Source: Schauerella aestuarii
GTDB taxonomy: Bacteria; Pseudomonadota; Gammaproteobacteria; Burkholderiales; Burkholderiaceae_B
DNA length: 64,000 nt
Assembly (NCBI RefSeq): GCF_009866805.1
Contig: NZ_SIZW01000037.1
Span: forward strand, 1 to 64,000
Reading direction: 5' to 3'
A model generated the notes under the pieces. The model was not told where the DNA came from, made no database searches, and saw only the letters and a program-made list of their open reading frames with translations. Positions within the stretch are counted from its first letter, which is position 1. Every line of letters starts with the position of its first letter. The translations under genes were made by a program, and so were the position numbers. Shown piece after piece: positions 52,363 to 62,996 of the stretch.

Positions 52363-53139
52363 TCAATTACCGGCTGCGCCTCGTCCTGCCGCAGCGGCGT
52401 CGGGGGCCGGCACGCCGGCATCGGTGCGCGGGTCGCGGTTGCAACCGGGCATGGGCGGCGGCGCGCCGAACACGGCTCCGAAGCCCGGCGGCGGCGGTGG
52501 CGGCATGGCCGGATCGTCGTCATCGTCGTCGTCCCACAGCACGCGCTGCTGCGGCGTGAGCAACGCGCGGATGCGCTGGGCATCGCGCACCTGCATGAAG
52601 CGCATCTGCCCCTCGGCCTGAGCCAGCGTGTTGGCCGCTTGCCGGGCGGCGCCCTCGTCGAAGGCTTCGTCATCGGCCATGGCGCTCAGGCTCAAGCCCG
52701 CGTCACGCGCAATGCGCGCCTGGGTGCGCATCTCCGCGACTTGCTTGTGCATGATCTCGAACACCGCATCCTCCTGCTGCGCCGACAACCCCAGACGGGC
52801 GAACGATGGCGGCAGTCCCCACGGATTAAATGGCGGCGGCGGTGGCGGGCCGGCGCGCGGGCCACGCGGCGGCGGGGGTGGCATTCCGGCACGGCTTGCA
52901 CCCGGCATTGGCGGCGCCTGCAGGGCGGCGGGTGCGGTCATCGATCCGGCAGGCGCAGCGGATTGGGGCGCGGCGAGCGACGGCACGCCCGCTGCGGCGG
53001 GCGCCGCGACGGCAGCCGGCGTCACATCGGCGGCGTGGGCCAGGCGGGGCAGCGTGAGCGCCGTGCCGGCGCCGATGGCGGCGGCCGACAGCGCGGCAAC
53101 GGCGCACAAGGTGGTGGTGCGTTGGGCAAACCGGGTCAT
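52363..53139 (-). CDS. Periplasmic Spy/CpxP-like (LTxxQ) protein, proline-rich
   Basis: A 258-residue secreted protein with a signal peptide (1-36, ending RLAHA). An Ala/Pro-rich linker (40-110) is followed by a helical domain (about 115-205) carrying LGLSAQQEDAVFEIMHKQVA and RALLTPQQRVLW, the LTxxQ pattern of Spy/CpxP chaperones and CnrX-like sensors. Seven aspartates in a row follow (203-209), then a Pro-rich, Gly-rich tail with one Cys. It probably buffers metal or misfolded proteins in the periplasm and modulates the kinase encoded next. A GGAGG site precedes the ATG. Confidence 0.82.
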   Translation of the reverse strand: MTRFAQRTTTLCAVAALSAAAIGAGTALTLPRLAHAADVTPAAVAAPAAAGVPSLAAPQSAAPAGSMTAPAALQAPPMPGASRAGMPPPPPRGPRAGPPPPPPFNPWGLPPSFARLGLSAQQEDAVFEIMHKQVAEMRTQARIARDAGLSLSAMADDEAFDEGAARQAANTLAQAEGQMRFMQVRDAQRIRALLTPQQRVLWDDDDDDDPAMPPPPPPGFGAVFGAPPPMPGCNRDPRTDAGVPAPDAAAAGRGAAGN

Positions 53140-53340
53140 GGCATTGCCTCCTTCAGATCGTCTTTGGGTACGGAAGAATGGTAGCCAGGGGGTTTGGAAA
53201 AACAACGAAGGAAATGAGAAGAGTTCCCACCGGCTGATGCGCAGCGCCCACCTTTATCCTCAATCGCGACGCGGGCAAGACGGCAGGCGTGATGCGTGCG
53301 TGTTAAAAGTTTCCGCGTCCTCCTAACGAATAGCGACCCC

Positions 53341-54266
<926 letters not shown>

Positions 54267-54270
<4 letters not shown>

Positions 54271-55028
54271 ACGGCTACGCCATCCTCGCCATCTACAAGT
54301 TCGAGCTCGCACGCACGTGGCGCACGCTCATGCAAAGCATCGCCTCGCCGGTCATTTCGACGTCGCTGTACTTCGTGGTCTTCGGCTCGGCCATCGGTTC
54401 GCGCATGGTCGAGATCGACGGCATCAGCTACGGCGCCTTCATCATTCCCGGCCTGATCATGCTGTCGCTCCTGACCGAGAGCATTTCGAACGCCTCGTTC
54501 GGCATCTATATGCCCAAGTACGCCGGCACCTTGTATGAGGTGTTGTCGGCGCCCTTGTCGTATATCGAAATCGTGATCGGCTACGTGGGTGCGGCCGCCA
54601 CCAAGTCGATCATCCTCGGCCTGTTGATTCTGGTGACCGCGCGATGTTTCATCGATTTCAACATCGCGCATCCCTTGTGGATGATCACGTTTCTCGTGCT
54701 CACCGCCGTCACCTTCAGCCTCTTCGGTTTCATCATCGGCGTCTGGGCCGACGGGTTTGAGAAGCTGCAGATCATTCCGCTGATGATCGTCACGCCGTTG
54801 ACCTTCCTGGGCGGCAGCTTCTACTCGATCAGCATGCTGCCCCCGTTCTGGCAAAAAGTGACGCTTTTCAATCCCGTCGTGTATCTGATCAGCGGCTTTC
54901 GCTGGAGCTTCTACGGCGTATCGGATGTGAGCGTGGAGATCAGCATCGCGATGACGTTCGCCTTCATGCTGCTCTGCCTGCTCACCATCCGCTGGATTTT
55001 CAAGACGGGCTACCGCCTGAAGTCCTGA
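54267..55028 (+). CDS. ABC-2 type transporter permease (YadH-like)
   Basis: A 253-residue inner-membrane permease with six hydrophobic segments. It contains [20 protein letters not shown] and the ABC-2 signature stretch [20 protein letters not shown], with [16 protein letters not shown] after it. It pairs with the ATPase encoded directly upstream (4-bp overlap). Its last 29 bp overlap the convergent MFS gene. Confidence 0.93.
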
Positions 55029-56412
55029 CCGCTTCGAACCCGGGACCGCCGCGCGGCGGCCCTTTTTCCGACTCCGGTTCCAGCGCTTCAAGCGCCTGCT
55101 GATTGGTTTCGATGCGCAGCAGGAACATGGCGATCACCATCAGCGCCAGTACCCCCACCACCATGCCCAGCACGCCGGTCAAGCCAAAGCTCTTGAAGAG
55201 CACCACGACCATGTAAGGCGTGGCCATCGCAGCCGCGCGGCCACACATTCCCGAGATGCCGGTGCCGCGCAAGCGGTACTGGGTGGGAAAGAGCTCGGGA
55301 ATATAGCCGTACATCCCCAGCGTGACGATGGTGTAGAGGCAGGTGATCAGCGAGAAGCCCACCACCGTGATGGCGGTCACGTCCCGCAGATGCGGATAGA
55401 TCAGGCCCAGCACGATACCGGCCAGCGCAAACACGATGATGCCTTTGCGGCGCCCGATCCGGTCGCCAAGAAAGAATCCGACCAGGGCACCACCCGGCGC
55501 ACCGAACGCCATCAACGTGGTGAAACCCAGCGACTTCACTACCGTGAGCCCCTGCCCCACGAAGAACGTGGGCAACCAGGCCACAAAGCCATAGATCGAC
55601 ACATTGATGCCAATGCAGACGATCGATGCCACGATGGTGCGCGCCAGCATACGGCGTGAGAACAATGCCGAGATCGGCGTCTTTTCAACGGCGACCTCGC
55701 GCACGCTTTCAACCGGCGGCAAGGCCCCGCGGTGTTGGGCAACTTCCTTCTCGATATCCTGCAACGTGGCTTCCGCTTCGGCATGCCGACCCACCGATTC
55801 GAGCCATCGCGGCGACTCGGGCATGCGCTTGCGCATGGCCCAGATGATGAGCGCGCCCACACCCGCAATGCCGAACATCCAGCGCCAGCCCAGGTTGGGG
55901 ATCACCACATAACCCACGGCCGTGGCCAGCAGCAAGCCCGAATTGATGATGAGGCCCAGCAGCGAAATCCAGCGCCCGCGATAGCGCGGCGGGATGAACT
56001 CGCCCAGCGTACCGGCAGCCACCACCAGCTCGGCGCCCAGGCCCACACCCATCAGAAACCGCAAGAAGATCAGCGTTTCCATATTGGGCGCGAAGATCGC
56101 CAGAAGCGATGCGGCGCCGAAGAGCGCAAGGTTGGTTTGATAGGAATATCGTCGCCCGAAACGATCCCCCATGTAGCCGGCGAGTCCGGCGCCGATCAGC
56201 ATGCCGAAGAACGTGATCGAGATGAAGGTGGCGTTGGTTTCGAGCGTGGAAAATCCCTCGGCCAATGTGGCCGCCAATACCCCGGCAGCGAGGTAAACGT
56301 CGAAGGCGTCGAGCAACGCCCCCGCACCGATGAAAAACAGAATCTTCCAGTGAAAACGGGCAATCGGCAGGCGGTCCAGACGTGGGCCGGCATTCACCAC
56401 TGACGGTGTCAT
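55000..56412 (-). CDS. MFS transporter, metabolite:H+ symporter type
   Basis: A 470-residue 12-segment carrier. The MFS motif [14 protein letters not shown] is after TM2, and [20 protein letters not shown] in TM4 is followed by [12 protein letters not shown]. The second-half motif [13 protein letters not shown] repeats the first. The hydrophilic central loop is about 200-265. It resembles carriers for sugars, aromatic acids or nicotinate (SV2/NiaP-like); the substrate is unknown. It starts 111 bp downstream of the amidase on the same strand, so amidase and carrier may serve one pathway. GAGGAG precedes the ATG. The C-terminal 29 bp overlap the ABC permease. Confidence 0.92.
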   Translation of the reverse strand: MTPSVVNAGPRLDRLPIARFHWKILFFIGAGALLDAFDVYLAAGVLAATLAEGFSTLETNATFISITFFGMLIGAGLAGYMGDRFGRRYSYQTNLALFGAASLLAIFAPNMETLIFLRFLMGVGLGAELVVAAGTLGEFIPPRYRGRWISLLGLIINSGLLLATAVGYVVIPNLGWRWMFGIAGVGALIIWAMRKRMPESPRWLESVGRHAEAEATLQDIEKEVAQHRGALPPVESVREVAVEKTPISALFSRRMLARTIVASIVCIGINVSIYGFVAWLPTFFVGQGLTVVKSLGFTTLMAFGAPGGALVGFFLGDRIGRRKGIIVFALAGIVLGLIYPHLRDVTAITVVGFSLITCLYTIVTLGMYGYIPELFPTQYRLRGTGISGMCGRAAAMATPYMVVVLFKSFGLTGVLGMVVGVLALMVIAMFLLRIETNQQALEALEPESEKGPPRGGPGFEAVRTSGGSPS

Positions 56413-56523
56413 GATTTCAGTCTCCTCGTTATTATTTTCGGGTCGTACGACGCGATCGGATCGTCGCGTGCTGCAGTACTCAGTTCCGTCCTGGCGCCTG
56501 AACATGCTCAGACGCTCCTGACG

Positions 56524-58254
56524 TCAAACGCCTGGCGGTAGCGGTGGCGGCGTGCGTGTATGCCAATCGGCCAGTTGTTGATAGCGGTGTCCCAGCCGAA
56601 ACAGCGCGGCCTCGCCGTTGATCCGGCCCACCAACTGAAATCCGTTGGGCAGCCCGTTATCGGTGAAGCCCATCGGCAACGCCAGTGCGGGCAAGCCGAG
56701 ATAGTTGATGGCGCGCGTCCAGTAAGACATGCCGCCAAAGCGCTGTTCGATCTCCAGTTCAGTGCCGCGGGTGGTGTCTGCAATCGTGGGCACGGCATAG
56801 GGGAGCACCGGCAGGAAGAGTGCGTCGGCCTGCGGCAGATAGGCGGCCAGAAACTGCTGCAGCAGGATGGGTCGCAGGCGCAAGGCATCGAGGTAGCGCG
56901 TGGCGGGATACAGCAGTCCGCGCTCGATGCGTCGTCGCACCTGCGCGCCGTACGCATCCGGATACGACGCCAGACCACTGGCGTGCAGCGAGGCAGCTTC
57001 GGCTCCCAACACGACATTGGCCAGGAGACCCAACTCGGTGAGATCGGGCATGGGCACCTGCACCACCCGCGCACCGGCTTCGGCCAACGTCCGGCTGGCC
57101 GCGTTCAACAGCTGAAGCACTTCGTCGGACACGGGATCGTCTTTTCCGAAGGCCGGCACGGCCACGACCAGATCCTGCACGGGCCGTTCGATCCCGGCGA
57201 CGTAGTCACGCGCGGGCGTCTGACGGCACAGCGGATCGTGCGCATCGGCACCTGCCGCGACCGATAGCAGCCGGGCGCAATCGTGCGCCGTTGCCGCGAG
57301 AAAGCCGACGCAATCCAGACTGGGAGAAAGCGGCATCACACCCGCCACAGACACCAGATGCTGCGTGGGCTTGATGCCTGTCACACCGCAGATCGCCGCG
57401 GGCAGTCGCACCGATCCGCCCGTGTCCGATCCCAGCGCGGCAGCCACCAAACGTGCGGCCACCGCGACGCCGCTACCGCTGGACGATCCGCCCGATACGT
57501 GCGCTTGCGACCACGGATTGCGGCCATGCCCCAATTGCGCGTTGAAGCCGGTCGGACTCATTGCGAATTCAGCCATATGCAACGCCCCGAGGTCGATCGC
57601 ACCCGCCGCATCCAGTCGTGTGAGCACGGTCGCCGTCGTGGGCGCGATGTGTCCGGCACGCACCCGGCTGCCGCATTCGCTGAGCTCACCGGCGCGAGCA
57701 AACATATCTTTATGGGCGATCGGCATGCCGGCAAGCGGCAAGATGCCGTCCCCACGAAGATCGACGTCGGCGGCGGCCCGCATCGCTTGCGTCTCACGCA
57801 ACCGCACAAAGGCTGTGCCGCCGTATGCAGCCGCTGCGGCAAGCCGCGCACGCGTTGCCTGCAAGGCATCGCCAGAGGTTGCAGGAGCGTTTGCAGCCGC
57901 TATGGCCTCCGCATTCGAATGCGGCACGGATTCGGCGACAGACATTGGCGTGACCGTTTCCGCAGAGGTCGACGACGGCTGGAATACGTCGCCAGGCCCG
58001 CCCGCCGCCGGTTCATCGATGCGATCGAACGGCACCGCCACAGTGTTCCAATGCAAGTCGCGATGTGCGGCCTCATGCACGGCGGCAATCACCCGTATTG
58101 CCCCGTCGACCGCCTCGTCGCGACTGGCCTCGTTGAGCGGCGCACCGGCCAGGGGCGGCAACCACTCGGCCAATGCTTCCCTGCCCGCTGCCGGCAGCGC
58201 CTGCGGGTCGCCAAGGTGTTGCGCACGCTCGGTGTTTTGTACGGACTCGGTCAC
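56524..58254 (-). CDS. Amidase with AtzG/GatC-like N-terminal domain
   Basis: A 576-residue amidase-signature enzyme. The catalytic lysine is Lys182 (GMPIAHKDMF), the cis-serine lies in GGSSSGSG (255-262) and the nucleophile is Ser281 (DTGGSVRLP). The amidase core covers about 110-570. Residues 24-95 (with EWLPPLAGAPLNEASRDEAV and ending DVFQPSS) resemble the small AtzG/GatC-like subunits that normally come as a separate gene beside AtzE-type amidases. The frame begins at a GTG with GGAGAG upstream; the open frame reaches 58500 but its first part is Arg-rich and unlikely to be translated. The substrate is unknown. Confidence 0.88.
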   Translation of the reverse strand: MTESVQNTERAQHLGDPQALPAAGREALAEWLPPLAGAPLNEASRDEAVDGAIRVIAAVHEAAHRDLHWNTVAVPFDRIDEPAAGGPGDVFQPSSTSAETVTPMSVAESVPHSNAEAIAAANAPATSGDALQATRARLAAAAAYGGTAFVRLRETQAMRAAADVDLRGDGILPLAGMPIAHKDMFARAGELSECGSRVRAGHIAPTTATVLTRLDAAGAIDLGALHMAEFAMSPTGFNAQLGHGRNPWSQAHVSGGSSSGSGVAVAARLVAAALGSDTGGSVRLPAAICGVTGIKPTQHLVSVAGVMPLSPSLDCVGFLAATAHDCARLLSVAAGADAHDPLCRQTPARDYVAGIERPVQDLVVAVPAFGKDDPVSDEVLQLLNAASRTLAEAGARVVQVPMPDLTELGLLANVVLGAEAASLHASGLASYPDAYGAQVRRRIERGLLYPATRYLDALRLRPILLQQFLAAYLPQADALFLPVLPYAVPTIADTTRGTELEIEQRFGGMSYWTRAINYLGLPALALPMGFTDNGLPNGFQLVGRINGEAALFRLGHRYQQLADWHTRTPPPLPPGV

Positions 58255-58536
58255 GATCTCTCCATCAGTCGAGTGGCGATCGCTCGCCCTCTTTGGTTGC
58301 GCAAGGTCTTTTTCGCACCCTGCGCGTGCCCGGCATGCTCGTGAGCGCCCTGCTGGGGCGTCCACATCGACCGGTTGGCGTGCACTGCGCGAGGCCCACT
58401 GCGATGCGCGTGCGTAGCCCTGCCCTGCACCGTGCGCACTCATTTGTTCGCTATGGCACTTTGTATGGACAAATATACGCCTAAACGAAACCGGCAACAA
58501 TGCATAAAATCAGCCGCAGTGGAACAAGGAATCGAG
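58255..58536. promoter_or_regulatory. Divergent region between amidase and a small secreted-type gene
   Basis: 282 bp with no convincing coding potential on either strand. The right part is A+T-richer and contains TTTGTATGGACAAA (inverted TTTGT/ACAAA, near 58462) and a TATA-like CATAAAAT near 58503, a candidate -10 for the gene at 58537. The AAGGA site for that gene is at about 58525. Confidence 0.4.
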
Positions 58537-58983
58537 ATGGCATCGAAGGGCATGATGGGGCTGGGCACCGTTGCCGTGATTTTGGCCGTGGCCGCAGGCG
58601 GCGTGTACTGGTACATGAACGGCTCGGCCTCGCGGGATGCCGCACGCGACGCGCAGCTTGCCAGCTTGCGCGCGCCATTGGTGGCGGCGCTCTCGCGCAG
58701 CGATCGTCCTGCGCCGCAGTTTCGCAACGAACGTATCGTGGGCGGCTATCTGTGCGGCGAGGTCGCCGGGGTGAACGAAGCCGGCGCCACCGGCGCATTC
58801 GAGCCTTTTGCCGTGAGCCCGGCCGGCGTGGCCTACATGGCGGGCGGCGCGTCGGCCACCGCGCCCGCGGCGGCTGCCGACGTGAAGGCATACAACGTGA
58901 AGGCGCAGTACGTCGAGATCTGGGGCCGGACGAAAGCGGATTATCTGCGCACCGAAATTCTCGAGCCGCACTGCAAGAAGTGA
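58537..58983 (+). CDS. Hypothetical protein with one N-terminal membrane segment
   Basis: A 148-residue protein I do not recognise. Residues about 7-27 (MGLGTVAVILAVAAGGVYWY) form a signal anchor. The rest is probably periplasmic, with an Ala-rich helix (SLRAPLVAALSRSDRPAPQF), a strand segment (NERIVGGYLCGEVAGVNEAG) and a C-terminal part (VEIWGRTKADYLRTEILEPH) holding a Cys near each end of the domain (in YLCGE and EPHCKK). These could form a disulfide. It ends 2 bp before the stop of the convergent TonB-dependent receptor. Start at 58537 has AAGGA upstream. Confidence 0.7.
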   Translation: MASKGMMGLGTVAVILAVAAGGVYWYMNGSASRDAARDAQLASLRAPLVAALSRSDRPAPQFRNERIVGGYLCGEVAGVNEAGATGAFEPFAVSPAGVAYMAGGASATAPAAAADVKAYNVKAQYVEIWGRTKADYLRTEILEPHCKK

Positions 58984-58985
58984 CG

Positions 58986-61184
58986 TCAGAAATCGACGCT
59001 CATCGATAGCTTGTAGGTACGCGGGGCGCCTTGCGTCAGGTAGCCACCATTGGCGGAAGCCCAATAGGCGCGGTCAGCCACGTTTTCCACGCCCGCCCGC
59101 CAGACCACGTTGTGCCCGTCGATACGCGTCGCGTAGCGTGCGCCCAGATCGATTCGCGTCCACGTCGGCAGTTTGAGGTTGTTGGCCGGATCAACGTACT
59201 GCGTGCCGGCGCGCAGCAGTTGCGCTTGCAGCGACACGCCGCTCGCCATCGGCAGATCCCAGTCCACGCCCATTGTCCAGTAATAGTCCGGCACGCCAAC
59301 GGCCGTATTGCCGTCGTTCAAGCCGCCGTTCGTGCGCGTCAGTTCGGCATCGATGAACGTGACACCGCTCAGCAGCCGCAACCCGCGCACTGGCTCGCCG
59401 AACAGATTGAGTTCAATACCGCGATTGCGCTGCTCGCCGACAACGCTGAATGTGTTGGTGCCCGGATCGGTGTATCCCGACGTCGCCGGTTGCTCGATCT
59501 GGAACACGCCCAACGTGGCACCATAGGTGCCCATGTCGACCTTTACACCGGCTTCGGTCTGCTTCGATCGCCCGGGCGGAAACGCCTCGTTGGCGTTGGT
59601 CACCCCGCCCGGCGCGATTGGCCCTTTGGCCAATCCCTCGATGTGGTTGGCGTAGAGCGACACCTTGTCGCTTGCCTTGAACACCGCGCCGAACACCGGC
59701 GTGGTGGCCGATTCATCGTAATACGCGTTGAGCTTGCCGTTGGCGGCGGCATAGGCCTTGGTGCGTATTTCCTGATGCCGGATGCCGGCAGTCAATGCCA
59801 CGCGATCATCCCAGAACGAGACAGTGTCCGAGATCGCAAGGCTGGCCAGTCGCGTGTGCTCCGTGGTGAATGGATCGGCCAGATTGCCCACCGGCTGCGT
59901 GGCGCCGGCTCTTGCCGTGCGCGGCCCATACACCGGATCGTTCAGGTTGATCGGCAGGCGCAGGCCGGTTTCTGAGGCGCTGGCCTTCTGAAAGTCGATG
60001 CGGTTCGCACTCACGTTGAGGGTGTGCTTGAGCGGCCCGGTCGCCACGCGCCCGCGAACGCCGATCTCGCCGGTCCATGTATCGCTGTTGTACGGCACAT
60101 CCAGACGCCCCGAGGTGCCCACGCCGGCGGCATTCACGCGCGGCGTGCTGTACGAGCCACTTTCGCGATTGTGATTGCCGCCGAATGCGGCATACGTGGT
60201 CCAGTCATCTGTAAGGTCGTATTCGACACGCGCCATGCCGAACGTCGTCTCGAGATCGGTAAAGGTCCAGGGCTGACCATAGTTGACGCGGCCGCTGGGC
60301 GCATCCGGCACCTGCAACGTGCCGGGTTCGATCTGCACCGTCGGCCGCGGTTGCCGCGCGTACTGCTTTTGATAGCCTACATCCAGCGACGCACGCAGGC
60401 GGTCGCCGCGGTAGTCCAGCCCAAGCGAGCCGAAGGTCGAGCGGCGAACCTCGTCGTCCGGTTCCGCCTCACCATCGCGCGTGGCCGCGTTCACTCGAAT
60501 GCCAAACTGATTGCTCGCCCCCCAACGCCGGCCGATATCGACTGCGCCGCCCGTTTGCGAACGGCTGGTGTAGTCCAACGACACCCGATTCAACGGTTGC
60601 TCACCGGCGCGCTTGGGCACGATATTGATCATTCCACCGATGCCGGTTCCGGTGGGCGATACGCCGTTCAGAAACGCACTGGCGCCACGGAACACCTCCA
60701 CCCGATCCATCATCGGCGTGGACAGGATTTGCCGTGGCAACACGCCATACAACCCGTTGAACGAGAGATCCTCGCCACCCAGCGCAAAGCCCCGCACGAC
60801 AAAGACCTCCGCCTGATTTCCAAAGCCCTTGCTTACCTGCACAGAGGCATCGTTTTTCATCACATCGCCCAGCGTGCGCGCCTGCTGATTGTCGATCAGT
60901 TCAGCGGTGTAGCTTGAGACCGAGAACGGGACGTCCATGATGTCCTGATTGCCCAGGATGCCGAGTTGACCGCCGCGCGCGACCTGGCCGCCAGCAAACA
61001 CCGGCGGGAGCGGTTGCGATACCGGCACGCCTGCGCCTGTGACCGTGATCGGCGCCAGCGTCGTGGCGTCAGTGGATACGGCGGTCTGGGCCGCGCCGAT
61101 CGCGGGCCAAGCCAACGCGATCGCGATCGCGATCGCATGACGCGCAAACGGCCGGCGGGAAGGATAAGTAAAGGATCGGGTCAT
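58986..61184 (-). CDS. TonB-dependent siderophore receptor
   Basis: A 732-residue outer-membrane receptor. The signal peptide is about 1-32 (ending AIGAAQ), the plug about 70-190 with IMDVPFSVSSYTAELIDNQQ and VFVVRGFALGGEDLSFNGLY, and a 22-strand beta-barrel follows to the C-terminus, which ends TYKLSMSVDF with the terminal aromatic residue required for assembly. The barrel includes GGMINIVPKRAGEQPLNRVS, typical of ferric siderophore receptors. It likely takes up iron-siderophore complexes using TonB energy. Its promoter region has Fur-like dyads. No siderophore biosynthesis genes are in the window. Confidence 0.95.
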   Translation of the reverse strand: MTRSFTYPSRRPFARHAIAIAIALAWPAIGAAQTAVSTDATTLAPITVTGAGVPVSQPLPPVFAGGQVARGGQLGILGNQDIMDVPFSVSSYTAELIDNQQARTLGDVMKNDASVQVSKGFGNQAEVFVVRGFALGGEDLSFNGLYGVLPRQILSTPMMDRVEVFRGASAFLNGVSPTGTGIGGMINIVPKRAGEQPLNRVSLDYTSRSQTGGAVDIGRRWGASNQFGIRVNAATRDGEAEPDDEVRRSTFGSLGLDYRGDRLRASLDVGYQKQYARQPRPTVQIEPGTLQVPDAPSGRVNYGQPWTFTDLETTFGMARVEYDLTDDWTTYAAFGGNHNRESGSYSTPRVNAAGVGTSGRLDVPYNSDTWTGEIGVRGRVATGPLKHTLNVSANRIDFQKASASETGLRLPINLNDPVYGPRTARAGATQPVGNLADPFTTEHTRLASLAISDTVSFWDDRVALTAGIRHQEIRTKAYAAANGKLNAYYDESATTPVFGAVFKASDKVSLYANHIEGLAKGPIAPGGVTNANEAFPPGRSKQTEAGVKVDMGTYGATLGVFQIEQPATSGYTDPGTNTFSVVGEQRNRGIELNLFGEPVRGLRLLSGVTFIDAELTRTNGGLNDGNTAVGVPDYYWTMGVDWDLPMASGVSLQAQLLRAGTQYVDPANNLKLPTWTRIDLGARYATRIDGHNVVWRAGVENVADRAYWASANGGYLTQGAPRTYKLSMSVDF

Positions 61185-61206
61185 GGCGCGGGTGAAGTGA
61201 TAGTAG

Positions 61207-61231
61207 AAATGAGAGCCATTTACGAAAATGG
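61207..61231 (-). promoter_or_regulatory. Possible Fur box of the TonB receptor gene
   Basis: Two overlapping dyads stand 23-47 bp upstream of the receptor start: AAATGAGAGCCATTT (61207-61221) and CCATTTACGAAAATGG (61216-61231). Hexamers of this kind in staggered dyads are expected of Fur sites. The match to the classic GATAATGATAATCATTATC sequence is only partial. Confidence 0.45.
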
Positions 61232-61430
61232 CGATAGTAGGGCGCAGGAATATTGCGAGTGCTAGCACCAAGGCCCTGCGTGTTAAGAACCGCAGTGTAG
61301 GGATGACGACAGCGACCGCTATTGAGTATTGCTATGCACTACCGTATTATTTAAGGACGATATTTTGCCAGTCCGGGAAGCGGGATTCAAGGATGGCGTT
61401 GTTAAACCGGTACTCGGAGTCCTTTCACCC

Positions 61431-62213
61431 ATGGCGCGCACCGATCCCCTTTTCATCCAGTCACTGGCGAAAGGCTTGGGACTGCTTGAAGCCTTTCGCG
61501 GCCAACCGGCACCACTCACCCTCAACGACTTGAGCGAACAGAGCGGGCTGGACCGCAGCACCACACAACGGATGGCCCACACCCTCGTGGCGCTCGGCTA
61601 TCTCGAACGGGGATCCAACGGCCGCGGTTACGTGCCGGGCAAGAAAATCCTGGATTGCGCATTCGATTACCTGCGCAGCGTGCCGCTCCTGGAGCGCGCC
61701 ACCCCGCTGATCGTCGAACTCCAGAAAGATTCGGGCGAACGCGTCGAACTCAGCTTGTTCGACGACCTCACCATCGTCTTCGCGTTACGGCGCCAAACCA
61801 AGCGCCAGACGTACACCACCACCTTGATCGGCCGGCGGCTGGCCACGCTGCACACGGCCGGCGGACGCGCCATCATGGCCCATCTCACTGACGCGCAAAA
61901 CGACGACATCCTTGCGCGCGCAGCCGATACGCCGGTGTTACCGATGACACCCAAGGCCATCAAGGATCCGGCGCGCATCCGCGAGCTCATCGAGGAGGCC
62001 CGCGCACACGGGTACGCGATGGCGGCCGAAGAAAGCATGCTGGGCGAGATCAACCTCGCCTGTGCGGTCACGGATCATGAAGAGCGCCCCATCGCCGCCA
62101 TCCACATATCTGGATCGCTCGCCGAATGGACGATGGAAGACTTCGCCAAGCGGTTTTCACCGCTGATCCTGGGCGCCGCGCGCGCTTTGAGCGGGAAGCG
62201 CGGCTTGTCCTAA
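61431..62213 (+). CDS. IclR family transcriptional regulator
   Basis: A 260-residue regulator. The winged helix-turn-helix is at 5-65 (FIQSLAKGLGLLEAFRGQPA, then LNDLSEQSGLDRSTTQRMAH), and the IclR effector domain at about 75-255 (GRRLATLHTAGGRAIMAHLT, EESMLGEINLACAV). It is divergent from the TonB receptor and convergent with the class II aldolase gene. It may control the aldolase, PaiB-like and esterase genes on the opposite strand. The ATG at 61431 is chosen; upstream in-frame sequence is not IclR-like. Confidence 0.93.
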   Translation: MARTDPLFIQSLAKGLGLLEAFRGQPAPLTLNDLSEQSGLDRSTTQRMAHTLVALGYLERGSNGRGYVPGKKILDCAFDYLRSVPLLERATPLIVELQKDSGERVELSLFDDLTIVFALRRQTKRQTYTTTLIGRRLATLHTAGGRAIMAHLTDAQNDDILARAADTPVLPMTPKAIKDPARIRELIEEARAHGYAMAAEESMLGEINLACAVTDHEERPIAAIHISGSLAEWTMEDFAKRFSPLILGAARALSGKRGLS

Positions 62214-62974
62214 CCGCCAGGCGCGTCCAGCAACCTCGATGCAGACGCCCACATCCGATCGCAGTACGCGAGGCTCGTGGGCCGCTCGAACTGCCGGGCC
62301 GTGTGTTCGCACACCTCGGGCGGCGGCAGATTCAGGCGGGCGCCGCCGCTCATGGCCTTGATCTGCGACTGACATGCGCGTTCAAGATAGTAAATGTTGA
62401 CGAAGGCCTCCGCGATGGTGCGGCCAGCAGCCAGCAAGCCATGATTGCGCAGGATCATCGCGCGATGTTCGCCCAGATCGGCCACCAGCCGATCGCGTTC
62501 GGCCAAGTCGAGCGCGATGCCTTCATAGTCGTGATAGCCCAGGCGGTTATAGAAACGCAGCGCATGCTGGCTGATAGGCAATAGCCCATCCTGCTGGCAC
62601 GCCACCGCGATACCGTCGGCCGTGTGCGTGTGGATCACGCATGCCAACTCGTGCCGCGCCATATGCACGGCCGAATGGATCGTGAAACCCGCCGCGTTGA
62701 CGCGGTTGCTCTCCTCATCACCGGCATCCACCGGTAAACCCGACACGTCGATCTTGACCAGATCCTGCGGCCGCATCTCATGAAACAGCACGCCGTATCG
62801 GTTGATCAGGAAATGGTTGGGTGTGCCGGGAATACGCGCACTGATGTGCGTATCGATGAGATCCGTCATGCGGAAATGCGCAATCAGCCTGTACAGCGTG
62901 GCGAGATCGCGGCGGGTGTCGCTTTCCGCCGTACTCATGGCGGCGTGGTGCAGCGGCGTGTGAAGCAGTTCCAT
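62210..62974 (-). CDS. Class II aldolase/adducin family protein
   Basis: A 254-residue protein of the class II aldolase fold. Zinc ligands are His115, His117 (CVIHTHTADG) and His178 (MILRNHGLLAAG). The N-terminal half has LATLYRLIAHFRMTDLIDTH and the substrate-binding HFLINRYGVLFHEM. The family includes fuculose and ribulose phosphate aldolases and decarboxylating enzymes; the longer bacterial group with EGIALDLAERDRLVADLGEH is mostly uncharacterised. It is followed upstream on the same strand by the PaiB-like gene 22 bp away. It overlaps the IclR stop by 4 bp. Confidence 0.9.
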   Translation of the reverse strand: MELLHTPLHHAAMSTAESDTRRDLATLYRLIAHFRMTDLIDTHISARIPGTPNHFLINRYGVLFHEMRPQDLVKIDVSGLPVDAGDEESNRVNAAGFTIHSAVHMARHELACVIHTHTADGIAVACQQDGLLPISQHALRFYNRLGYHDYEGIALDLAERDRLVADLGEHRAMILRNHGLLAAGRTIAEAFVNIYYLERACQSQIKAMSGGARLNLPPPEVCEHTARQFERPTSLAYCDRMWASASRLLDAPGG

Positions 62975-62996
62975 GGCGGGTATCCAAATAGAGTGA

